Below are positions 48,642 to 57,525 of a stretch of DNA of 64,000 nt, piece by piece. This DNA comes from Rufibacter immobilis (lineage in GTDB: Bacteria; Bacteroidota; Bacteroidia; Cytophagales; Hymenobacteraceae): contig NZ_RJJE01000003.1 in assembly GCF_003721565.1 (NCBI RefSeq), positions 1-64,000 on the forward strand, given 5' to 3'. A model generated the notes under the pieces. It saw nothing but the letters and a program-made list of their open reading frames with translations. It did not search any database and was not told the origin of the DNA. The translations under genes were made by a program, and so were the position numbers. Within the stretch, counting starts at the first letter, position 1, and every line of letters begins with the position of its first letter.

Positions 48642-49715
48642 TTAGGCCCGCTCCGCTTCTGGCTCGTCTCCCTGCTGGTGGTCCAGGTTTTTGGCGTTGG
48701 CGTTGGCCAGCAACAGCTTCCGGATGCGCTCAATGTGGACTTTGAGTTCTTCGGCGCGTTCTTCCTGGGTGCTGGCCCAGTACTGGCTGCCGCACTTGCG
48801 GTCTTGGTCGGCCATGGAGCTGAGCATGGTGCGGCGTTCCTCCAGCATGCGCAAGGCTACCCACATGGTTTCCTCCAGGGCCTCCATGTTGCCAATCAGG
48901 TAACTTTCTGGGGTGAAGGTGTGCCCGGCGTGGCAGCGCAAATGCCCCAGATGCCCGTTCTTCACTTCCCAGAGGGCGCCGCCGCAGTCTGGGCAGGTAA
49001 GCGGCACCTGAGGGCCCATCACCCCCATGTCTTCTGAGTGGCCGTTGCCGTTGGTCATGATGCGCTCGGCAATGGTGGCTTCGTACTTGATGTCTTCGGG
49101 CACCTTGTGGTCTGTAGAGGCGGACACCGAAACCAATTCCTGCAGCAGCACCCCCATTTCGCCCACGGGCACCGCGTAGTCCACCTCCATTTCATTCATC
49201 ACGCTCTGGGGCATGTCGGGGTACTCGGCCTCGGCGGGTAGTTGCACCATGGTGAGACCGCCGCTGCGCTTCACGGCCTGCATGCCCACGGTGCCGTCCT
49301 GCAACATGCCCGTGAGGATGATGCCAATGACCCGGGAATCGTAGGCCGCGGCCGACGAACGGAACAAAGGGTCAATGGCTGGCCTGAACAGGTTCTCCCG
49401 CGGCCCTTTGGTGACCAGCATGCGGCCGCGGCCCAAGAGCAGATGGTGGTCTTGGGGGCAGAAATACACATGGCCGGGCTCAAAGGCTTTTTCATGTTCG
49501 GCTACTTCACAGACCAGTTCGGTATGGCGGTTGAGGCGGTCTACCAGCACATGGGCATTGGAGTTGCGCGCCAGGTGCTGTACAATAAAGATTGAGGCAG
49601 GCAAATCTGAGGGCAGTTGCTCCAGTAGTTTCACCAGAACGCTCATGCCTCCGGCCGAAGTGCCTATGACCACAATGTCGTGGTGGTTGGTTATAGAGGT
49701 GGGAGTTGGTCGCAT
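48642..49715 (-). CDS. CheB-type methylesterase without receiver domain
   Basis: 357 residues from the ATG at 49715 (MRPTPTSITNHHDIVVIG); the open frame runs on to 50003 across the divergent promoter region and is rejected there. The methylesterase triad is visible: S20 in GTSAGGM, H47 in VQHLARNSN and an Asp in LTGMLQDG. There is no N-terminal receiver domain. A C-terminal segment carries a zinc-ribbon pattern, CPDCGG ... LRCHAGH, then a helical tail, common in these stand-alone CheB proteins. No chemoreceptor or flagellar gene is in the window, so the substrate is unclear; signalling rather than taxis is likely. Divergent from the CheB-CheR fusion gene. Confidence 0.87.
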   Translation of the reverse strand: MRPTPTSITNHHDIVVIGTSAGGMSVLVKLLEQLPSDLPASIFIVQHLARNSNAHVLVDRLNRHTELVCEVAEHEKAFEPGHVYFCPQDHHLLLGRGRMLVTKGPRENLFRPAIDPLFRSSAAAYDSRVIGIILTGMLQDGTVGMQAVKRSGGLTMVQLPAEAEYPDMPQSVMNEMEVDYAVPVGEMGVLLQELVSVSASTDHKVPEDIKYEATIAERIMTNGNGHSEDMGVMGPQVPLTCPDCGGALWEVKNGHLGHLRCHAGHTFTPESYLIGNMEALEETMWVALRMLEERRTMLSSMADQDRKCGSQYWASTQEERAEELKVHIERIRKLLLANANAKNLDHQQGDEPEAERA

Positions 49716-49896
49716 TAGGCAATTGTACGGGCGACGGCGGAAAACAGCCAGCCCGCTCCCGGCAATTTTGAGGCGGCACCAGAAACCCGGGAATAAACAA
49801 CAGCTCTGTAGCGTATTTGTACGGCATTTCCACCTCCAGGACTCCTGTAAGCTACAGGCAGGCCCAAAATTTTGTAAATTGGGCTTAGCGGGTGTG

Positions 49897-49904
49897 TACC
49901 TTTG
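49897..49904 (+). promoter_or_regulatory. Putative -7 box of the CheB-CheR fusion gene
   Basis: TACCTTTG matches TAnnTTTG about 80 bases before the ATG at 49986. TTTG at 49871-49874 and ATTG at 49878-49881 are candidate -33 boxes, but neither spacing is ideal. Confidence 0.4.
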
Positions 49905-49985
49905 CAAGGGAATTGTCCATACCAGGGAAAGGCTGCTGTACACGCAGCCTTTAACGTTTACCTTTACACCTAACAACGCCTCTAC

Positions 49986-52958
49986 ATGGGAGAAAAAAAA
50001 CATGAGTCAGTTTCCGGTGCCCCAGAACGCCCGGCCTCTGCTGCCCCGCTCCTTCCCGGCCACGCGGCCAAAGGAAAGCCGGGAGGCTTTTGGGTGGTGG
50101 GCATAGGCGGCTCGGCGGGCTCATTGGAAGCCTATGAGGCATTTTTCCAGAACGTACCGCTCAACCCGGGAATGGCTTTTGTGGTGGTGCCCCACCTGGC
50201 ACCTGAATACAAGAGCAACATGGCCGATATTTTGCAGCGGCACACCCACATGCCCGTGGTGGAGGTAGAAGACCGGCTGGCCCTGGAACCCAACAAAGTG
50301 TACGTGGTGTCGCCGCAGCAGGAAACGGAGCTGGAGAACGGCTTTTTCAGGTTGCACCCGCCTACCTTGCCGGCTGGGCAGCGCCTGCCCGTAGATTACT
50401 TTTTCCGGAGCCTGGCCCGTGACCTAAAGGAACGGGCGGTGGGCGTGATCCTCTCCGGGGTGGGCACAGACGGCAGCCTGGGCATCAAAGCCATTGTGGA
50501 GAATTACGGCATTGTAGCGGTGCAGGAACCCGAGACAGCTTTGTTTGACAACATGCCCCGCAGCGCCCTCAAAACAGACCTGGTAGATTACGTGCTTCCG
50601 CCGGAGGCCATCCCAGACAAGCTGGTGAGCATTGCCAAAATGCCTATCCAGCAGGGCCGCCCGCTGCCAGACAGCAAAAAATCTGAGCAGACACTGCAAA
50701 AGATCTTTTCCCTTATCAGGCACCAGACCGAGCATGATTTCTCCCAGTACAAGCGCAATACCATTTTTAGGCGCATGGAGCGGCGCATGAACCTGCACCA
50801 GATCAAACAGTTTAGCCAATACGCGAGCTACCTGCAAGACAGCCCCGCCGAGGTGGAGCTGCTGTTCAAGGAGTTTCTCATTGGCGTAACCCGCTTCTTC
50901 AGAGACGTGGAGCCGTTTGAGCTGATCAAGACCAGGTTTCTGCCCCAACTGCTGCAGGAGAAAAAAGAGGGCGACACCGTGCGCGTGTGGGTGGCCGGCT
51001 GCTCTACCGGTGAAGAAGCCTACTCCCTTGCCATTCTGCTGCTGGAGTGCATTGAGCAAAACCCAGAGATACAGCACCTCAAGGTCCAGATCTTTGCCTC
51101 AGACATTGACCCCAACGCCATTGAGCGCGCCCGCCTGGGCTACTACCCAGAGAATATTGCCGCCGACGTTTCCCTGGAGCGCCTGAAGCGGTATTTTGTG
51201 AAACAGGAAAACCAGTACCAAGTACGCAAGGAGCTGCGCGAGAAGATTGTGTTTGCCGTGCACAACATTAACCGCGACGCCCCCTTCACTAAACTGGATC
51301 TGCTCAGTTGCCGCAATCTGCTCATTTACCTGTCTCAGGATTTACAGCGCAAGGTGTTTCCGGTGTTCCATTATTCCTTAAACCCCAGCGGTATTCTATT
51401 ACTGGGTTCTTCAGAAACCATTGGGGGCTATCCAGACCTGTTCAGCCCGCTGGACACCAAGTGGAAAATCTACCAGCGCAGTGAATCGGCGGTGCCGCTT
51501 TCGCGCCTGGATTTCCCTTTTTCCTATTCCACCACAGAACCCATTAAAAATTTGCCAGATCCAGACATCACTTTGAAACGAGAATCCACCATGTCTACGG
51601 CGGTAAACCGGATCATGCTAGATCAGTTTGCCCCGCCCTCTGTCATCATCAATGGCAAAGGCGATATTTTTTACATACATGGCCGCACAGGCCGCTACCT
51701 GGAGCCGGCCCAGGGCCAGGCCAAGCTCAACATCTTTGACATGGCCCGCGAGGGGTTAACCTATGAACTGAGCAGCGCCATCCACAAAGCCAACCTGCTG
51801 CGGGAGGTGGTTACCGTAGAGAACGTGCAGGTGCGCAACGAGGTAGGCACCCAAACCATACGGCTCATGGTAAAACCCCTCACCGAGCCGGAGATTGTGA
51901 AGAACTTCCTGATGGTGGTGTTTGAGGAAATACCCAACCAGAAGAAGAAAGCGCGCAGAACCAAGGCCAGCAAAGAAGAGAACGCCCAGAAAGACGACAT
52001 TATCTCCCAATTGGAGGCAGAGCTCCAGTTCACCAAGCAGCGCCTGCAAACCACCGTGGAGGAAATGCACTCTTCCCTGGAAGAGCTCAAGTCTACCAAT
52101 GAGGAGTTGCAGAGCGCCAATGAGGAGCTGCAAAGCACCAATGAGGAGTCTATGACCAACAAAGAGGAAATGCAGTCTATGAACGAAGAGCTCATGACCA
52201 TTAACCTCCAGTACCAGACCAAGACCGAGGAGCTGGTGAACTCCAACAATGACATGAAGAACCTGCTGGACAGCACAGAGATAGCCACTATCTTCCTGGA
52301 CCAGCACAACAACATCAAAAACTTCACGCCGCAGGCCACCCAGATCTTCAACCTCATTAGGTCAGACATTGGGCGCTCCATTACCCACATTGCCTCCAAC
52401 CTCAAGTACCCAGACATTACCAAAGACGTGAAAGAGGTGCTGGAACGGCTGCGCACCAAAGAAGTACACCTCCAGACCGCAGATGAAAGGCACTGGTATT
52501 CTATGCGCATTATGCCGTACCGCACGGTAGACAACTTTATTAACGGTGCCGTGATCACGTTCACCAACATTACGGCCTATAAAGAAATGGAGACCGGCCT
52601 GGAAGCCACCAACCTGTACGCCTCTGCCCTCATTGACCTCATGCCTGAACCCCTCCTTGTGCTGGACCACCTCATGCGAGTAGAGAAAGCCAGCCAGGCG
52701 TTCATAGACACGTTCAGACTTATACCTGAGCAGATAAAGGGGCAATGGCTCTACCACCTGGGCAACGGCCAATGGGACATACCCGCCCTGCATGACGTAA
52801 TGGAACAGGTGCTGCTGGAAGGCCAGAACGTGCAGGACTTTCAACTGGAACACAACTTTGCAGGGCTAGGCCACCGCAGAATGCGCCTGAACACCCGCCG
52901 CGTTGCGTATAATGACAACAAGACCTTTAGAATTCTGCTAACCATGGAGGTACTGTAA
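49986..52958 (+). CDS. CheB-CheR-coiled coil-PAS fusion signalling protein
   Basis: 990 residues. CheB methylesterase at about 35-215 (GIGGSAGSLEAYEAFF, VVPHLAPEYKSN, LSGVGTDGSLG: Ser, His and Asp all present). CheR at about 235-500 (FLIGVTRFFRDVEPF, the SAM-binding VWVAGCSTGEEAYSLA, and LLSCRNLLIYL). Next is an unusual PAS-like segment, then a Glu/Asn/Ser heptad coiled coil at about 665-755 (ELKSTNEELQSANEELQSTN), then one or two PAS domains to the C-terminus. Most such hybrids end in a histidine kinase; this one has none, so output must pass to a partner, perhaps the kinase at 53202. No receiver domain is present. Confidence 0.9.
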   Translation: MGEKKHESVSGAPERPASAAPLLPGHAAKGKPGGFWVVGIGGSAGSLEAYEAFFQNVPLNPGMAFVVVPHLAPEYKSNMADILQRHTHMPVVEVEDRLALEPNKVYVVSPQQETELENGFFRLHPPTLPAGQRLPVDYFFRSLARDLKERAVGVILSGVGTDGSLGIKAIVENYGIVAVQEPETALFDNMPRSALKTDLVDYVLPPEAIPDKLVSIAKMPIQQGRPLPDSKKSEQTLQKIFSLIRHQTEHDFSQYKRNTIFRRMERRMNLHQIKQFSQYASYLQDSPAEVELLFKEFLIGVTRFFRDVEPFELIKTRFLPQLLQEKKEGDTVRVWVAGCSTGEEAYSLAILLLECIEQNPEIQHLKVQIFASDIDPNAIERARLGYYPENIAADVSLERLKRYFVKQENQYQVRKELREKIVFAVHNINRDAPFTKLDLLSCRNLLIYLSQDLQRKVFPVFHYSLNPSGILLLGSSETIGGYPDLFSPLDTKWKIYQRSESAVPLSRLDFPFSYSTTEPIKNLPDPDITLKRESTMSTAVNRIMLDQFAPPSVIINGKGDIFYIHGRTGRYLEPAQGQAKLNIFDMAREGLTYELSSAIHKANLLREVVTVENVQVRNEVGTQTIRLMVKPLTEPEIVKNFLMVVFEEIPNQKKKARRTKASKEENAQKDDIISQLEAELQFTKQRLQTTVEEMHSSLEELKSTNEELQSANEELQSTNEESMTNKEEMQSMNEELMTINLQYQTKTEELVNSNNDMKNLLDSTEIATIFLDQHNNIKNFTPQATQIFNLIRSDIGRSITHIASNLKYPDITKDVKEVLERLRTKEVHLQTADERHWYSMRIMPYRTVDNFINGAVITFTNITAYKEMETGLEATNLYASALIDLMPEPLLVLDHLMRVEKASQAFIDTFRLIPEQIKGQWLYHLGNGQWDIPALHDVMEQVLLEGQNVQDFQLEHNFAGLGHRRMRLNTRRVAYNDNKTFRILLTMEVL

Positions 52959-53074
52959 GCCTTTTCGCATTATAAGAAGAGTAAACAGGCAGCAAAGCAA
53001 CTTCAGGCGTGACCTAAATTAAGGGCAACAGGCAAAACAGACGCAGTGCACCAGGGAACCGGAGCCAGACCGGG

Positions 53075-53112
53075 GCGTTTAGCGGCTCTTTTTCTGAAAA
53101 CAGGGCCAAACT
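53075..53112. repeat. Degenerate palindrome copy
   Basis: GCGTTTAGCGGCTCTTTTTC then TGAAAACAGGGCCAAACT: the left half is clear, the right half diverged. It is the only copy between the two large signalling genes. Confidence 0.65.
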
Positions 53113-53201
53113 GGCGTTGGCGGCACGCGCCTTCCGCCCGCCGGTAGCCGGGCAATTGATACGTATAGCACAGGCAACAAGAGTCCAAGACGGGGTACAT
53201 T

Positions 53202-56200
53202 ATGCAAACAAACAGGAACGCATCTCCCATTGGAGAGCACCAGAACTCTAAACTGCGGGAGAAGGCAGAGAAGTTGCAGCGGCTGGTCACCGTGGAAGAG
53301 GCGGCGGGCATGTCTGCGGAGGAGGTGCGGGTCATGATTCAGGAACTGCAGATTTACCAGATTGAGCTGGAGATGCAGAACCGCCAACTGGAACAGACCG
53401 CTACAGAACTGGAACTGTCCCGCCGGCAATATGAAGAATTGTATGACTCTGCCCCGGTGGGGTACTTCACCCTAGACCAGAACGGGGTAATTGTGGAGGC
53501 CAACCTCACCGGCGCATCGCTCTTGGGGGTAACGCGGCTCAACCTGCTGGAGCGCCGGTTCAGCCAGTTCGTGCACCAGGAAAGCAGCCATGACTTTTAC
53601 AACCTGTTCCTCCGGGCAAAAGAGAAAACCGTATCTCAGCGCGCAGAGATACAGATGGTTCCCCAACAGGGTAACTACATCTGCGCGCAGGTAGAGCTCC
53701 TCCAGATCCAGAAACAGGAAACGCCTCCCCTTTTCCGGCTGGTGTTCCTGGACATCACGGAGCGCAAAAAAACAGACGAAGCCCTCAAAAAGCATGAGCA
53801 GCTGCTGTCCAGCATTATTGAGAGCTCTATCAATGGCATACAGGTATTCAAAGCCGTGCGCAACAGCAAAGGCGAGATCATAGATTTTGAATGGCTGCTC
53901 ATGAACCACGTGGCCGAAACGTTCATGAACACCTCCTACGAGGCGCTGCGGCACACTACCCTGGCCCAGGAGGCCCCGGAGGAAATCACCTCGGGTAGGT
54001 TTGTCCGTTACGTACAGGTAGTGGAGCAGGGCCAGCCCCAGACCTTTACCGCCCACATCAAAAAGGGCACCAAAGAGTATTGGCTCAACCTGGTGGCCGT
54101 TAAAATGGACGATGGCTTTGTGCTCACCTCTGAAGACGTGACGGAGCAACACCAGGTCCATGAGCAACTGAAGGAAAGCCAGCACCTCATGAAAACCATG
54201 GCCGAGGCCATGCCCGATTTCCTGTACGTGGAAGACCTGCAGCTGGGGCGCAACATCTATAACAACCGCAACTTTCTGGCATTTCTGGGTTATACCCCCG
54301 CCGATATCAAAGGCCACCCCCGCGAATTGCTGGACACCCTCTACCATCCTGAAGACGCTTCTCTCCTGCTTAACCGGAAAAGCCGCTGTGCCAACCTCCC
54401 CGAAGGCGAGTATCTGCAAACCCACACCCGCATAAAGGCCAAAGACGGCAGCTGGCGCAATATCCTGTTCAGAGACACCGTGTTTAAGCGCGATGCCCAC
54501 GGCCAGCCCACGCAGCTGGTAGGCGTGGCCATGGACATCACTGAACGGCTGCGCAACACCCAGGAGCTCCTGAGAAAACAGGCTACCATTAACGGCCTGC
54601 TCAACAATTTGCCCATTATCCTGTGGCGCATTTCCCCTACGGGTATCATTGAGGAAGCAACCGGCCTGGGGCTAAAGTCTTTGGGGCACCAAGACCAGGA
54701 TCTGGTAGGCAAGCACATGTCGGCCTTGAATCAGGGGGTTATGCCGCACATCCAGAACGTACTTACCGGCGGCAAAGCCACCTTTGTGGGCGAGCTGGAG
54801 GTGGAGGGCCAGAAGGTGTACAAGCAGAACTTCTTCCTCCATGATCCCCTCACCGGCGGCGCCATTGGGTTCTGCCTGGACGTAACCGAGCAGAAGAAAG
54901 CCGAAGCGGAAGCCAGCTGGCGCAACTACATCCTGGACCAGCTCATTCAGAAACTGCCCATGGTGCTGGCCATCTTAGACCACCAGGGCAATTACTTGGA
55001 AGTTCGCGGCGAAGGCCTCAGGAGATTGGACATCGCCGACAATGAACTGGTGGGCCAGAACCTGTTCACGCTTTTCCCAGAGCTGACAAACATGGTGGAC
55101 GAGATCAAAGCGGGTAAGCCCATCAACTTCATCAAGCGCATTGACCACCAAGGCAAGCACACCCATTTCCAGAATTTCGGGCTCTTTGACCCTGCCCAGG
55201 AGTTCGGGATTGCCTTTGCCATTGACATCACAGAGCTGATAGATGCCCAGGAGGAGGTTAAGCAGGAAAAAGAGTTCTCTGAGAACCTGCTGGAGAACAG
55301 CATAGACGGCATTCTGTCTTTTGACCACCAATTCCGGATCACGGCCTGGAACAAAACCATGGAGCAGATCATGTCTGTGAAAAAGGAGCAGGCGCTGGGC
55401 ACCAGTCTGGTACACCTTTTCCCGAAGGAAGTACAGGCACTGGTGCGGCTGAGTCTCAAGAAGGTTCTGCAGGGCAACCGGCTCACGGTACATGAAATAC
55501 CCCACCTGCACACCAGCAAGAACTACGAGATCAATCTTTTGCCTTTCCCGCCCAGCCCAGAGCAGAAAGTAACCGGCGCGCTGGGTATTATCCATGACAT
55601 CACGCTGGAGCGCCAACGCCAGCACGCCGATGTGAAAAGCCAGCTCCACCAACAGAAGTTAGTGATGAATGCCGTGCTTTCTGCCCAGGAAGAGGAACGC
55701 AAGCGCATTGCCGAAGGGCTCCACAACAGCCTGGCCCAGCTGCTGTACGCTGCCAAACTCAATCTGGAAGACCTCATCCTCAGAAAACCCATTGCAGAGC
55801 CAGACGCGGGCGTTACCCTGCAGCGCATCAATATGTTTCTGGAAGACGCCATCAAAGAAACCAGAACCCTGGCCCATGAACTGATTCCTAAAGCGTTGCA
55901 GGATTTCGGGCTCAAGGTGGCGTTAAAAGACCTGTCGCGCCGGCTCAGTACGGAGCAGTTCAACGTGCAGTGTATTGTCACGGGCTTCAACGGCCCCGCC
56001 GACAGCCTGCTGGAGACCGCCCTGTTCAGGATAGTGCAGGAACTGCTCAACAACTCCATGAAGCACGCTTTAGCCACTGAGGTGGTGGTGCAGGTGGTAG
56101 ACAAGGGCACACAGATTATGGTGCGGGTAGAAGACAACGGCATAGGCATGGACACTTCCAACCCCTCCTTCAAAGGCATGGGGCTGGCCACCATCCAGAA

Positions 56201-56285
56201 CCGGGTTAAGCACCTGCAAGGCACCATGGACATTTCCTCCGCCCCCGGCGAGGGCACCGTTGTCACCATTACGCTGGGCAAGTAA
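53202..56285 (+). CDS. Multi-PAS sensor histidine kinase, HisKA_3 (NarX-like) type
   Basis: 1027 residues, soluble. An N-terminal coiled coil (LQIYQIELEMQNRQLEQTAT) is followed by about six PAS/PAC modules, for example YDSAPVGYFTLDQNGVIVEA, DGSWRNILFRDTVF and IPHLHTSKNYEINL. The phosphoacceptor motif is QEEERKRIAEGLHNSLAQLL, the HisKA_3 type with His in GLHN, and the ATPase has IVQELLNNSMKHA, VEDNGIGMD and GMGLATIQNRV. HisKA_3 kinases normally phosphorylate LuxR/NarL regulators; such a gene, 57526-58179, lies 1.2 kb downstream. It follows the CheB-CheR fusion on the same strand with a 243-base gap. Confidence 0.92.
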   Translation: MQTNRNASPIGEHQNSKLREKAEKLQRLVTVEEAAGMSAEEVRVMIQELQIYQIELEMQNRQLEQTATELELSRRQYEELYDSAPVGYFTLDQNGVIVEANLTGASLLGVTRLNLLERRFSQFVHQESSHDFYNLFLRAKEKTVSQRAEIQMVPQQGNYICAQVELLQIQKQETPPLFRLVFLDITERKKTDEALKKHEQLLSSIIESSINGIQVFKAVRNSKGEIIDFEWLLMNHVAETFMNTSYEALRHTTLAQEAPEEITSGRFVRYVQVVEQGQPQTFTAHIKKGTKEYWLNLVAVKMDDGFVLTSEDVTEQHQVHEQLKESQHLMKTMAEAMPDFLYVEDLQLGRNIYNNRNFLAFLGYTPADIKGHPRELLDTLYHPEDASLLLNRKSRCANLPEGEYLQTHTRIKAKDGSWRNILFRDTVFKRDAHGQPTQLVGVAMDITERLRNTQELLRKQATINGLLNNLPIILWRISPTGIIEEATGLGLKSLGHQDQDLVGKHMSALNQGVMPHIQNVLTGGKATFVGELEVEGQKVYKQNFFLHDPLTGGAIGFCLDVTEQKKAEAEASWRNYILDQLIQKLPMVLAILDHQGNYLEVRGEGLRRLDIADNELVGQNLFTLFPELTNMVDEIKAGKPINFIKRIDHQGKHTHFQNFGLFDPAQEFGIAFAIDITELIDAQEEVKQEKEFSENLLENSIDGILSFDHQFRITAWNKTMEQIMSVKKEQALGTSLVHLFPKEVQALVRLSLKKVLQGNRLTVHEIPHLHTSKNYEINLLPFPPSPEQKVTGALGIIHDITLERQRQHADVKSQLHQQKLVMNAVLSAQEEERKRIAEGLHNSLAQLLYAAKLNLEDLILRKPIAEPDAGVTLQRINMFLEDAIKETRTLAHELIPKALQDFGLKVALKDLSRRLSTEQFNVQCIVTGFNGPADSLLETALFRIVQELLNNSMKHALATEVVVQVVDKGTQIMVRVEDNGIGMDTSNPSFKGMGLATIQNRVKHLQGTMDISSAPGEGTVVTITLGK

Positions 56286-56306
56286 CTGTCCTGCCATGGC
56301 CCAAAA

Positions 56307-56342
56307 AAGAAGCCCCAAACCTCTACAGGTCTGGGGCTTCTT
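56307..56342 (+). terminator. Intrinsic terminator after the kinase gene
   Basis: AAGAAGCCCCAAACCT pairs with AGGTCTGGGGCTTCTT (one A-C mismatch) around a 4-base loop. Confidence 0.8.
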
Positions 56343-56513
56343 CTATCTAATAACTTCCTCCTAAAAACGCTTAAAAAAGCAGCGCCCATTCACTTTATCA
56401 GCGGCCGGGGCTTCCGGTAACTCAGCGGCGCTGGAGATTTGCCTAATGTAAATTTTCCGCTAAACAATTAGAGGAACAGAAAGCAGAAGCATTCATAAAA
56501 ACACCCGCGGCTT

Positions 56514-56849
56514 TTACTTCAATTGCAGGGAAGCGTCTTTTCTGGAAGGCACAATGGTCATGATGGTGTGCAGCCCCAGAAGCTCAAACACATTCTTAAC
56601 GTGGCTGCTCATGCCGTACAAAACCAGATTGATTTGCCGGGCTTCCAGGGTAGCCATGTGCGAAATAAGTACCCCTAAACCCGCAGAGGAAATGTATTTT
56701 ACTTCTTCAAAATCAAGCCAAAGCTGTTCTATGGGTTGAATTAGGGCCAGCTCAATTTCCCTGTCTACCTGCAGGCAAGTAGAAGCGTCCAGCTCTCCGT
56801 TCAGGTGCAGGATATAAGCATGTCCGTCTTCTTCAATGGTAATGTTCAT
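56514..56849 (-). CDS. STAS-domain anti-sigma factor antagonist, Ser phosphosite
   Basis: A 111-residue single STAS domain: HAYILHLNGELDASTCLQVD, then LWLDFEEVKYISSAGLGVLI holding the phosphosite loop, and LVLYGMSSHVKNVFELLGLH. In RsbV the loop reads DST-G with the central Ser phosphorylated; here SSA-G keeps that Ser. It probably switches partners through phosphorylation by an RsbW-like kinase, but no such gene is within the window. It lies 47 bases beyond the 3' end of the upstream STAS gene on the same strand, so the two may be co-transcribed. Confidence 0.87.
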   Translation of the reverse strand: MNITIEEDGHAYILHLNGELDASTCLQVDREIELALIQPIEQLWLDFEEVKYISSAGLGVLISHMATLEARQINLVLYGMSSHVKNVFELLGLHTIMTIVPSRKDASLQLK

Positions 56850-56896
56850 AATATCTTTAATTTAAGAAAATACCATTGAAATACAAAGCGTTTTGG

Positions 56897-57256
56897 TTAC
56901 TTTCTTCTGTTGTTATATTTTTTAGCTATATACGTATTTGCAGTATCCAAAGAATCCTTAATGGTCACCAAAATATTGAAGCCGGTTTTTTTAAACAGCG
57001 CCAATATTTCTTCATTTAAATTGATGACAATGAATTCACAGTTCTTTTCCTGCACCTGCTGCACGCTTGGCAACAGGAGCCTTAACCCGGCGGCGGTCAC
57101 CTGGGTTACATTGGCAAAATCAAGGAGCAGGAAATGACGGTTGTACCAAATTACCCCCTCCAGCCTTTTCTGCAGAGAAGTAGCCGCCGCCTCATGAAGG
57201 ACACCTGTGAGGGAAACCAGTAACCCGGCCTCTAAGAATTTGCTCTGGATCTCCAT
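56897..57256 (-). CDS. STAS-domain protein, Ala at the phosphosite
   Basis: A 119-residue STAS domain: GLLVSLTGVLHEAAATSLQK, LLLDFANVTQVTAAGLRLLL, and FIVINLNEEILALFKKTGFN, with a basic C-terminal tail (KKYNNRRK). The phosphosite loop reads TAA-G, so the usual Ser is Ala and cannot be phosphorylated there. It would be a constitutively active antagonist, or a scaffold subunit. It is upstream of the Ser-type STAS gene on the same strand and divergent from the NarL-type regulator gene, placing a STAS pair inside a two-component locus. Confidence 0.85.
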   Translation of the reverse strand: MEIQSKFLEAGLLVSLTGVLHEAAATSLQKRLEGVIWYNRHFLLLDFANVTQVTAAGLRLLLPSVQQVQEKNCEFIVINLNEEILALFKKTGFNILVTIKDSLDTANTYIAKKYNNRRK

Positions 57257-57525
57257 AGTTTCCCATCTACTTTACCTTCGTTTAAAATAATTTTACAGCA
57301 CCCTTTTCTATAAAAGAAGCTTACACAAAACTACAAAAGCCGTTTCCTTTTATGGAATGAATTAATACGTAAACTTGCCGTGTAATCTGGCGTAAATACT
57401 GAATTTAGTTCTTTAGATTATATTTTCAATTTCGCCTGAACTTTCACTTACCGTTTACATGTATAATAATACTATCTTGCGCAGTCTGCACTTAGTACTA
57501 ATACACTACTATCAATAAAACTAAG

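Noticed and set aside
49716..50003. N-terminal extension of the CheB protein back to 50003
   Set aside because: It covers the divergent promoter region, lacks protein-like sequence and precedes the typical CheB start at 49715.
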